From Pseudopedobacter sp035496935 (GTDB taxonomy: Bacteria > Bacteroidota > Bacteroidia > Sphingobacteriales > Sphingobacteriaceae): 64,000 nt of DNA. The stretch is taken from positions 1 to 64,000 of the forward strand of contig DATJED010000019.1 in NCBI GenBank assembly GCA_035496935.1, given 5' to 3'. Positions 43,725 through 51,211 of the stretch are shown here, in pieces (positions within the stretch are counted from its first letter, which is position 1; every line of letters starts with the position of its first letter). The notes below the pieces were generated by a model, which worked only from the letters and a program-made list of their open reading frames with translations, had not been told where the DNA came from and ran no database searches. Both the position numbers and the translations under genes were made by a program.

Positions 43725-43732
43725 CAAAAATA
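43725..43732 (-). promoter_or_regulatory. -7 box of the pRiA4-like gene
   Basis: Minus-strand TATTTTTG (plus CAAAAATA), 4 bp before the start codon; near-leaderless arrangement. Confidence 0.55.
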
Positions 43733-43762
43733 CTGTTTTGGTTGATAATTGTTGAATTTATA

Positions 43763-45163
43763 CTAAGCAAGTTTCAAGCCTAAATCTGCACCTAATTTGG
43801 TCATCAGTTTTATAGCTTCCTCGCGGTTATTTTGAATTTCGCCATCCAGAATGGCTTCGCGGATTTGATTTTTTATAATCCCTACTTCTCTGCCCGCCGG
43901 AATATTGAAAGCATCCATAATATCCTGCCCCGAGATTGGAGGTTGCCAATTGCGGATTTGGTCTTTTTCTTCTACATCTTTAAGTTTTTGTTGTACCAGC
44001 TCAAAATTATTGCGGTATTTTTTTACTTTATATTCGTTTTTAGTGGTTACATCGGCATTGCAAAGCAACATTAACGCTTCAATATCTTCTCCTGCTTCAA
44101 AAAGCAACCGCCTTACGGCCGAATCTGTTACCACTTCTTTTGCCAAAACTATCGGACGTAAATGCAAAAGCACCATTTTTTGCACAAACTTCATCTTCTC
44201 GTTAAGCGGAAGTTTGAGGTTGTTAAAGATTTTTGGAACCATGCGGGCGCCTTTATCCTCATGTCCGTGAAATGTCCAGCCGTGGTTTTTTTCAAACCTT
44301 TTGGTGGCTGGTTTGGCAATATCATGTAAAATAGCCGCCCAGCGTAACCATAAATCTTCGCTGGTTTGCGCCACATTGTCCAATACTTGTAGCGTGTGGT
44401 AAAAATTATCTTTATGTCCTTTCCCGTCAATATATTCTACACCATAAAGATTGCACATCTCTGGAAAGACAAGTTTTAACAAACCGGTATCAAATAAATA
44501 TTTAAAACCAATGGATGGAATGGGCGATAAAATGATTTTATTTAGCTCATCAGTAATCCGCTCTTTTGAAACAATGCTAATGCGTTCTTTATTTTTTTTG
44601 ATGGCTTCTAAGGCATCTTTACAGATTACAAAATCCAATTGAGTCGCAAATCTAATCGCTCGCATCATCCGCAAAGGATCGTCTGAAAAAGTTTCTTCGG
44701 GATTTAAAGGGGTGATGATGATTGTTTCTTCGAGATGCTGGATGCCATTAAACGGATCTAACAGTTCGCCAAAATTATCGGGCGAAAGCTGTAAAGCCAT
44801 TGCATTGATGGTAAAATCTCTGCGTTTTTGGTCATCTTCCAAAGTGCCGTTTTCAACGATTGGCTTGCGGGATTCTGCCCGGTACGATTCTTTTCTGGCG
44901 CCTACAAATTCTACCTCTAAATCTTTGTATTTAAGCATTGCCGTACCAAAATTCTTAAAAACGGTGACTTGTACATTTAATGCTTTACCCACTGCCGTCG
45001 CAAAATCTGGTCCGTTGCCCAACACAACAATATCAACATCTTTTGAAGGGCGGTTTAAAAAAATGTCCCTTACAAAGCCTCCAATTACAAAAGCCTCCAC
45101 ATTTTGCTGTGCTGCAATTTTTGAAATGACTTTAAATATTGGGTGTGTAAGGTGTTGTTTCAA
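43763..45163 (-). CDS. CCA-adding tRNA nucleotidyltransferase with HD domain
   Basis: 466 residues from a proposed TTG at 45163 (KQHLTHPIFKVI). The frame runs on to 45319, but those 52 residues are translated repeat DNA and contain a -7 box (45199-45206), so the ATG at 45319 is rejected. The nucleotidyltransferase domain has VIGGFVRDIFLNRPSKDVDIVV, RRDFTINAMALQL, and EETFSDDPLRMMRAIRFATQL. The HD domain has LHDIAKPATKRF and HGHEDKGARMVPKIF. The enzyme adds or repairs the 3' CCA of tRNAs; tRNA-Ala in this window lacks an encoded CCA. A poly(A)-polymerase activity cannot be excluded. Confidence 0.88.
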   Translation of the reverse strand: MKQHLTHPIFKVISKIAAQQNVEAFVIGGFVRDIFLNRPSKDVDIVVLGNGPDFATAVGKALNVQVTVFKNFGTAMLKYKDLEVEFVGARKESYRAESRKPIVENGTLEDDQKRRDFTINAMALQLSPDNFGELLDPFNGIQHLEETIIITPLNPEETFSDDPLRMMRAIRFATQLDFVICKDALEAIKKNKERISIVSKERITDELNKIILSPIPSIGFKYLFDTGLLKLVFPEMCNLYGVEYIDGKGHKDNFYHTLQVLDNVAQTSEDLWLRWAAILHDIAKPATKRFEKNHGWTFHGHEDKGARMVPKIFNNLKLPLNEKMKFVQKMVLLHLRPIVLAKEVVTDSAVRRLLFEAGEDIEALMLLCNADVTTKNEYKVKKYRNNFELVQQKLKDVEEKDQIRNWQPPISGQDIMDAFNIPAGREVGIIKNQIREAILDGEIQNNREEAIKLMTKLGADLGLKLA

Positions 45164-45198
45164 ATTGTATTTTTTGATTTTGCTTCCGCTGGTTTTTG

Positions 45199-45206
45199 CA
45201 AATATA
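45199..45206 (-). promoter_or_regulatory. -7 box of the CCA-adding enzyme gene
   Basis: Minus-strand TATATTTG (plus CAAATATA), 35 bp upstream of the TTG start proposed here. Confidence 0.55.
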
Positions 45207-45236
45207 GAGATATGTTTTAAAGGCGGAAAGTTTGGG

Positions 45237-45346
45237 GAAATGAATGAAGGGGTAAATAATGATAGAATGAGTGAATGATATAATGAGTGAATAATGACAG
45301 AACGGATTTTTGAAATCAACTAGTCATTAAATCCTTCTCTCATTCA
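45237..45346. repeat. Dispersed repeat family 2, copy C, with 16-bp tandem units
   Basis: AATCCTTCTCTCATTCA (45330-45346) is identical to copy A at 29596-29612. Next to it, two 16-bp units AATGATAGAATGAGTG and AATGATATAATGAGTG stand in tandem (about 45258-45289). Confidence 0.65.
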
Positions 45347-45411
45347 ATCTTTCAAAATTTCTTTACCTCGCCTATAAGCTCTAACAAACGAATCCCTAAC
45401 AACCTAACCAA

Positions 45412-45906
45412 CTAATCAAAATACTTCTTACTGGCCGTTAACAGCCCAAACTCTTCTGAGCCGTTTTTTTCTGTGGTTTTATGATGGATTTTGTGTGCCC
45501 TTCTGATGCCTTTTAAATACCTGTTTTCTGATTTAAAAGCTCTAAAGCGGTTGTGGATAAACCAATCATGGAAGATAAAATAAATGATTCCGTAAACAGA
45601 AATGCCGGTGCCAATCCAAAATTTGTAATTTAAATTTTCGCGGTCTTCCCACATTAGCCAAAGTGCTAAACCCGCAAAACCTAAACTGAAAATATCGTTA
45701 AGTTCAAAAAAGCCATGTCTTTGTTGGTGGTGACTTTTATGGATAAACCATAACGGTCCGTGAAACAAATATTTATGCATGGCCCAAGACAGGGTTTCCA
45801 TGCAAATGACGGTTCCAAGGATGATGGCGATATTTAATAATGATTGAATGATAGAATAGCCTAAATAATGAATGAAGATTGAATTTTGAATAGAAGAAAA
45901 CGTCAC
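45412..45906 (-). CDS. Carotenoid hydroxylase-like fatty acid hydroxylase (CrtZ type)
   Basis: 164 residues. The histidine boxes of the diiron hydroxylase family are present: HKYLFHGPLWFIHKSHHQ, FHDWFIHNRF and RRAHKIHHKTTEK. There are about four membrane helices. CrtZ adds 3-hydroxyl groups to beta-carotene rings, giving zeaxanthin, a common pigment of Sphingobacteriaceae. No other carotenoid gene is nearby, so a different lipid substrate is possible. The first ~22 residues (SSIQNSIFIHYLGYSIIQS) are encoded by repeat-like intergenic sequence (ATTCAA/TCATTCA units). Either the start lies further in or the N-terminus was built from the repeat. Confidence 0.82.
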   Translation of the reverse strand: MTFSSIQNSIFIHYLGYSIIQSLLNIAIILGTVICMETLSWAMHKYLFHGPLWFIHKSHHQQRHGFFELNDIFSLGFAGLALWLMWEDRENLNYKFWIGTGISVYGIIYFIFHDWFIHNRFRAFKSENRYLKGIRRAHKIHHKTTEKNGSEEFGLLTASKKYFD

Positions 45907-45963
45907 AAAATCGATAAGTCAATTCTGCTGTTAGTCACTCATTCAAAATTCAATCCTTAAAAC

Positions 45964-47367
45964 CTATATATGTATTGCTCTATTATCCGTTGCGGCTAAA
46001 GCTGCTTCTTTAAAAGATTCGGTAAAGGTTGGGTGGGCGTGGCTAATTCTGCCAATATCTTCTGCACTTGCTCTAAATTCCATTGCAACAACCGCTTCAG
46101 CAATCATATCCGCAGTACGCGGACCAATCATGTGAACGCCTAAAATTTCATCGGTTGAAGCATCAGCCAAAACTTTCACCAATCCATCTGTATCCATGCT
46201 TGCTCTGGCTCTTCCGCTGGCTTTAAAAGGGAAAGACCCGGTTTTATATTTCACGCCTTTTTCTTTCAATTGCTCTTCGGTATAACCAACGGAAGCAACC
46301 TCGGGCCAGGTATAAACCACACCCGGAATCAAATTGTAATTGATATGAGGTTTTTGTCCGGCAATGGTTTCTGCAACAAAAGTTCCTTCTTCTTCGGCTT
46401 TGTGTGCCAGCATTGCGCCTTTAATCACATCGCCTATGGCGTAAATTCCTTTAACAGAAGTTTCTAAATGGTCGTTAACTGCAATTTTTTTACCGCGTTC
46501 TTCAACTTTAATTCCGATGTTTTCTAACCCCAAACCTTCGGTATAAGCAGTACGGCCTACGGCTACCAAGCAGTAATCCCCTTCTAAAACCACTTTTTCA
46601 CCTTTTGGAGAATCCGCAGTTACGGTTACTTTTTTGCCTTTAACTGTGGCGCCGGTAACTTTGTGGCTTAGCAAAAACTTCATGCCTAATTTGGTCAAAG
46701 ATTTTTGCAGTTCCTTGCCCAAAGTTTTGTCCATGGTTGGGATAATGGCATCCATAAACTCCACAACGGTAACTTGTGAGCCTAAACGGGCATAAACCGA
46801 ACCTAACTCCAAACCAATCACACCTCCACCAATTAAAACTAGGTGTTTAGGCACTTCGGTTAAATTTAAGGCTTCGGTAGAAGTGATAATTCTTTTGCCG
46901 TCTGTTTTCAGAAAAGGCAGTTCGGTAGGCTTGCTTCCGGTAGCAATAATCACATTTTTACCAGTAATTTCCTGCTCGCCACCCTTGGTTAAAGCTATTT
47001 TAACGGTGTTTTTGTCTTTAAAAGAACCTAATCCTTCAAAAGTATCCACCTTGTTTTTCTTCATTAAAAAAGTAATGCCTCCGGTAGTTTGTGCTACCAC
47101 TTCATTCTTTCTTTTGATCATTTGTTGGATGTTCACTTTCACATCTTTCACATCAATTCCATGCTCCGCAAAAGTGTGTGTGGCGTTGTGGTAATGCTCC
47201 GAAGAATCTAAAAGTGCCTTTGAAGGGATGCATCCCACGTTTAAACAAGTACCGCCAAAAGTGGCATATTTTTCAACCATTGCGGTTTTTAAACCTAATT
47301 GTGCACAGCGGATTGCTGCAACATATCCACCCGGACCAGAACCTATAACGATAACGTCGTACTGCAT
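45964..47367 (-). CDS. lpdA: Dihydrolipoyl dehydrogenase (E3)
   Basis: 467 residues. FAD motif DVIVIGSGPGGYVAAIRCAQLGL, redox-active disulfide GGTCLNVGCIPSK, NAD motif LIGGGVIGLELGSVYARLG, the second FAD motif GIYAIGDVIKGAMLAHKAEEEG and the C-terminal active-site HAHPTFTE with the catalytic His-Glu. E3 reoxidises dihydrolipoamide of the 2-oxoglutarate and pyruvate dehydrogenase complexes and the glycine cleavage system. Its 2-oxoglutarate partners are sucA and sucB at 17-21 kb. It is transcribed alone; a -7-like TAGTTTCG lies at 47400-47407 (minus). Confidence 0.96.
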   Translation of the reverse strand: MQYDVIVIGSGPGGYVAAIRCAQLGLKTAMVEKYATFGGTCLNVGCIPSKALLDSSEHYHNATHTFAEHGIDVKDVKVNIQQMIKRKNEVVAQTTGGITFLMKKNKVDTFEGLGSFKDKNTVKIALTKGGEQEITGKNVIIATGSKPTELPFLKTDGKRIITSTEALNLTEVPKHLVLIGGGVIGLELGSVYARLGSQVTVVEFMDAIIPTMDKTLGKELQKSLTKLGMKFLLSHKVTGATVKGKKVTVTADSPKGEKVVLEGDYCLVAVGRTAYTEGLGLENIGIKVEERGKKIAVNDHLETSVKGIYAIGDVIKGAMLAHKAEEEGTFVAETIAGQKPHINYNLIPGVVYTWPEVASVGYTEEQLKEKGVKYKTGSFPFKASGRARASMDTDGLVKVLADASTDEILGVHMIGPRTADMIAEAVVAMEFRASAEDIGRISHAHPTFTESFKEAALAATDNRAIHI

Positions 47368-47468
47368 TTTGATTTGAATTTTTGTTTCGGCTAAATTAAC
47401 GAAACTATTATTGCAATTGAACGTTCTTGTTAATTTAATTGTCGTTTTTTTAGGAGGTTTATTAAAAA

Positions 47469-47489
47469 GTATCTGAGATTCTCTGATAC
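47469..47489. repeat. Small hairpin upstream of lpdA
   Basis: GTATCTGAGA-T-TCTCTGATAC, nearly palindromic (one mismatch). Purpose unclear. Confidence 0.35.
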
Positions 47490-47568
47490 GTTCTTAAGTT
47501 ACTTTTTCAATCCAATTATAACCACCATTATTATGGATTCCTATTTTATTTTGATAGATAAAAGGCTT

Positions 47569-49896
47569 TTAAAGCGATTTTAACTGCAACCCGAAAATAG
47601 CACTACGTGGTAGAGAGGGACCATAGATATAATTGCTGTCTCTGTTTTTGCCTGTATCGAAATCTTTTTGGTACGAATCAAAAACGTTTTTCACCCCTGC
47701 AAATAGTTCTAATCCCGATTTTACCTTGTTTAATTCAAAGGTGTGACTTATTCTAAACCCTACATCCGTAAATGATTTTGTTCTATGATATTCATCGGTG
47801 TTTTGCCCAGTTCCTTCGCCAGCAAAATGTGCTAAAAGCATACTTCCGGTGTAAACCAAATTGCTACTAATATTCCAGTTTTTGGTAGGGTTATAGACTA
47901 AAGTTGCGTAACCATAGTTGTTTGGAGTGCGTAAAAATTCACGCTTAGCAGGCGAACCTGCAATGTTTTCCACCGCTTTGTCAAATTCGCTCAGTTGCGA
48001 GGTGAAACCCGCATCAATCTGCACAACGTAATCAAAATTTGCTCTTGCCTCTAAGGTTAAACCTTTTACTGTTGCGCCGGGCCCGTTCCGTTTTTCAAAG
48101 CGTTGTCCAAAAGCATCAGAACCTAAAGGAAATTGGAAGAACGCGTCCTTCAAATGCGTATAAAATCCCTCTAAGGTAAAGCCGGCGACAAAATGTTCTG
48201 TAGCTTTATCATAGTTTACAGAAGCGGTAAAACTGTTTGACTTTTCTTCTTTTAAATCATCGGCCAAGGAGATACGAGAAACTCCGCCACCTGCAAAAGC
48301 GATGTGCAAATCGGCATCGAAAGCTTGTGGAGCTCTAAAGCCTGTTCCCCAGCCTAGCCTAAACTGCGTTTCTTTTAATTTATACAAAAGTGAAAACCTC
48401 GGGCTAAAGATCACATGGTTTACCAAATTGTGCTTGTCTAATCTAAAGCCAGTTAAGAAGTTTAAATCTTTGGTTACGTCCCAATCGTTTTGTACAAATA
48501 TTGCAGCGTTCTTTGTAGTTTGGTCAATCAGATAATTGTATGACTCAATTTCGTCAAAAACCGAATCGTAAACATATTCTGCTCCGGCAGTCAACATTGC
48601 TTTGCCTCCTAAAAAATTATCAAATGTATTGTTAAGTTGAACTCCGCCTTGGTGGGTGGCAATAACTGAAGTTCCGTAAGGGGGATTTGTGAAAAACGGA
48701 ATCTGATTCGTCGGATCATCCGGAATTATGCCTGTGTAATGCGTTCTTTTAGTGCTTTGACCGCCGTAATAAAAGTTTAAAGATTGTTTGTTGTTGCGAA
48801 GGCCGATGGAATAATCAGCGCTTCCCATCAAAATATTATGCATTCTTTCTTCTGATTGTTGCGCTAAATAGGCGGGTTTTTTTACCTTTTCGCCACCGAA
48901 ACGGTACTCGTAAATACTGCTCAAACTCAGGTCGAGTTTTTGGTTTTCTGTGGGTTTAAAGAAAATATTGGTGCCGAAAGAATTATCTTTGAGTTGTGGC
49001 AGTTCCGAGAAATTATCGCCATTCGCATCAAAATGACCCCTGTTTCGGCTGTTGACAAAAAAGCTGATTCCTGCGTTTCTTTCGTCGTTTACGACTGAAG
49101 CATTTCCCGAAATTATGTTATCTGTAGTTTGTCCTTTTATCTGCTGAAAAGTATTGGAAAGTGTAAAGCTGTTTTCAAAAGGCACTTTAGTAATTACGTT
49201 TACCGTTCCGCCAATAGCGCTGGATCCATAAAGCGCAGAGATTCCGCCACGCACCACTTCAATTTTATCAATCATATTGGCGGGAATCTGCTCCATTCCA
49301 TAAAGTCCGGTCAAGGGGCTAAATATTGGGCGACTATTTATCAAAATCTGGGAGTAACCGCCTTGTAATCCATTCATGCGCAACTGCGTATAATTACAGG
49401 TTTGGCAATCGGTTTCAACCCGCAAACCGGGCTGATATTTTAAGCCATCGAAAAGATTGGAAGCTATGGTTTGTGCTAGCGTTTTACTGTTGATAAGGTT
49501 TACAATTACAGCCGAATTTGTTTTTCGTTTTGGCGTCCGCGTTCCGGTAACCACTACCGGATTCAGAGAAGATATGTTTTCTGAAAGCTGGAAATTTAAC
49601 TCCACATTTTGGTTTTTTAAGATGACTATGGTTTTTTCTGTGGTTTTAAAGCCAATGGCTGATGTTGATATTTTATATAAGCCGGTAGGAATATTATGGA
49701 TGCTATATTTCCCGGCACTATCAGTAATATTTCCGAATGATGTTTTTAAAACGGAGATAGTTGCGGCAGGAATAGGTAAGCCATCTGATTTTACGGTTCC
49801 GGATAAAGAGCCATCCTGGGCAATTATTTTTAGAGAAAGAACAATTAATCCAAACAGAATGACGAAAGTGTTGTGGCTGGGATATTTAAAATGCAT
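47569..49896 (-). CDS. TonB-dependent outer-membrane receptor
   Basis: 775 residues from ATG 49896, chosen because the -7 box at 49918-49925 overlaps the 8-residue longer start. The signal peptide ends at LKIIAQ. A carboxypeptidase-regulatory-like domain (GTVKSDGLPIPAATISVLKT) follows, then the plug (VVTGTRTPKR, IDKIEVVRGGISALYGSSAIGGTVNVIT) and a ~550-residue barrel. The plug contains CQTCNYTQLRMNGLQGGYSQILINSR, a CxxC-type element seen in some receptors of this subgroup. There is no SusD partner, so a metal chelate or siderophore cargo is more likely than a glycan. A palindrome resembling a DtxR/MntR operator overlaps its promoter. Confidence 0.9.
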   Translation of the reverse strand: MHFKYPSHNTFVILFGLIVLSLKIIAQDGSLSGTVKSDGLPIPAATISVLKTSFGNITDSAGKYSIHNIPTGLYKISTSAIGFKTTEKTIVILKNQNVELNFQLSENISSLNPVVVTGTRTPKRKTNSAVIVNLINSKTLAQTIASNLFDGLKYQPGLRVETDCQTCNYTQLRMNGLQGGYSQILINSRPIFSPLTGLYGMEQIPANMIDKIEVVRGGISALYGSSAIGGTVNVITKVPFENSFTLSNTFQQIKGQTTDNIISGNASVVNDERNAGISFFVNSRNRGHFDANGDNFSELPQLKDNSFGTNIFFKPTENQKLDLSLSSIYEYRFGGEKVKKPAYLAQQSEERMHNILMGSADYSIGLRNNKQSLNFYYGGQSTKRTHYTGIIPDDPTNQIPFFTNPPYGTSVIATHQGGVQLNNTFDNFLGGKAMLTAGAEYVYDSVFDEIESYNYLIDQTTKNAAIFVQNDWDVTKDLNFLTGFRLDKHNLVNHVIFSPRFSLLYKLKETQFRLGWGTGFRAPQAFDADLHIAFAGGGVSRISLADDLKEEKSNSFTASVNYDKATEHFVAGFTLEGFYTHLKDAFFQFPLGSDAFGQRFEKRNGPGATVKGLTLEARANFDYVVQIDAGFTSQLSEFDKAVENIAGSPAKREFLRTPNNYGYATLVYNPTKNWNISSNLVYTGSMLLAHFAGEGTGQNTDEYHRTKSFTDVGFRISHTFELNKVKSGLELFAGVKNVFDSYQKDFDTGKNRDSNYIYGPSLPRSAIFGLQLKSL

Positions 49897-49917
49897 AGTT
49901 TGATTTTTTTGACCATA

Positions 49918-49949
49918 CAAATATAATAAGTTAGGTTAATCTAAAATAA
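49918..49949 (-). promoter_or_regulatory. Promoter and DtxR-like operator of the TonB-dependent receptor
   Basis: Minus-strand -7 TATATTTG (plus CAAATATA, 49918-49925). Just upstream, TTAGGTTAATCTAAAATAA (49931-49949) contains the near-palindrome TTAGGTTAATCTAA and agrees with the 19-bp DtxR/IdeR consensus at 15 positions by eye, overlapping the -33 region. Confidence 0.5.
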
Positions 49950-50060
49950 TTATTTTATTTACCTTTTTTGTTTCGTGTCAGAAATTTTAAATAAGGTGAA
50001 AAACTCAAGCTTGGAATTATTATTGCTTAAAAACCTATTCAACATTTAAAATACTTACAC

Positions 50061-51143
50061 ATGGAAAATCAGCTTTTTGAAACGTACCAGTTAGGTGAAA
50101 TCACATTAAAAAACCGCTCGGTTATGGCACCAATGACTCGCTCAAGAGCCGTTGAAAACAATATACCGAACCAATTAATGGCAAAATATTATGGGCAGAG
50201 GGCAGGAGCCGGACTAATTGTTACTGAAGGAACTTCCCCGTCGCCAAATGGTATCGGCTATCCCAGAATCCCTGGAATGTTTAATAAAGCCCACGTAAAA
50301 GGTTGGAAGTTAGTAACTGATGAAGTACATGCCAAAGGCGGAAGAATTTTTTTGCAACTGATGCATTGTGGCAGAATTGCGCATCATTTAAACTTACCGG
50401 AAGGTGCAAAAGTTGTAGCTCCGTCGGCTATAAAAGCTGAAGGGCAGATGTACACCGATGCAGAAGGAATGAAGGAACATGATACGCCCAAAGAAATGAC
50501 CACTGCCCAAGTTTTTGAGGCCATTGCCGAATATGTAGACGCTGCTAAATTGGCTGTTGAAGCAGGTTTTGATGGGGTAGAAATTCACGGGGCAAACGGC
50601 TATTTAATTGAGCAGTTTTTGAACCCTAACACTAACAAAAGGCCGGATGAGTTTGGAGGAAGTATAGAAAACCGCTGTAAATTTTTGTTGTGCATCGTTA
50701 AAAAATCAATTGAAGCCATTGGTGCGGATAAAGTTGGGATACGTTTATCGCCAAACGGCGCTTACAATGATATGAAAGCTTACGATGAAATGGAGGAAAC
50801 TTATCATTATTTGGCGGTAGAGCTAAATAAACTGAAGCCGGTTTATGTTCATCTTTTGGATCATTCTGCCATGGGTTCAACGCCGCTTCCGGCAAACGTA
50901 CGGGAAGACATTCGTAAAAATTTTGAAGGTACTTTAATTCTTTGTGGCGATTTTGACGATAAAAAAGCAAACAAAACTTTAGAAAACAATGAGGCAGATT
51001 TAATTGCTTTCGGTAAACCTTATTTGGCAAATCCGGATTTGTTGGATAGGTATAAAGCCGGCGCCGACCTTAACCAGCCGGATATGGATACCTTTTATAC
51101 TCCCGGAGAAAAAGGATATACAGATTATCCGTTTATGAAGTAA
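50061..51143 (+). CDS. Old Yellow Enzyme family NADH:flavin oxidoreductase
   Basis: 360 residues with the FMN-binding TIM barrel of the NemA/OYE group: NRSVMAPMTRSRAVENNIPN, GLIVTEGTSPSPNGIGYPRIPGMF, LQLMHCGRIAHHLNLPEG (His that binds substrate/flavin), DGVEIHGANGYLIEQFLNPNTNKRPDEFGGSIENR and FGKPYLANPDL. These enzymes reduce alpha,beta-unsaturated carbonyls, nitrate esters or nitroaromatics using NAD(P)H, often as detoxification. The physiological substrate is not clear. The gene stands alone, divergent from the receptor gene. Confidence 0.92.
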   Translation: MENQLFETYQLGEITLKNRSVMAPMTRSRAVENNIPNQLMAKYYGQRAGAGLIVTEGTSPSPNGIGYPRIPGMFNKAHVKGWKLVTDEVHAKGGRIFLQLMHCGRIAHHLNLPEGAKVVAPSAIKAEGQMYTDAEGMKEHDTPKEMTTAQVFEAIAEYVDAAKLAVEAGFDGVEIHGANGYLIEQFLNPNTNKRPDEFGGSIENRCKFLLCIVKKSIEAIGADKVGIRLSPNGAYNDMKAYDEMEETYHYLAVELNKLKPVYVHLLDHSAMGSTPLPANVREDIRKNFEGTLILCGDFDDKKANKTLENNEADLIAFGKPYLANPDLLDRYKAGADLNQPDMDTFYTPGEKGYTDYPFMK

Positions 51144-51162
51144 ATGCAAAAACCTGATTTTG

Positions 51163-51206
51163 AAGAAGCCTTCTAATTATTAATGTTAGAAGGCTTCTTT
51201 TTTTGA
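51163..51206 (+). terminator. Terminator of the Old Yellow Enzyme gene
   Basis: AGAAGCCTTCTAA (51164-51176) pairs perfectly with TTAGAAGGCTTCT (51186-51198), then a T-run. It can also serve the convergent DUF3857 operon. Confidence 0.9.
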
Positions 51207-51211
51207 CTTGT

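Noticed and set aside
45164..45319. N-terminal extension of the CCA-adding enzyme
   Set aside because: It is translated repeat DNA, contains the -7 box, and has no family similarity.
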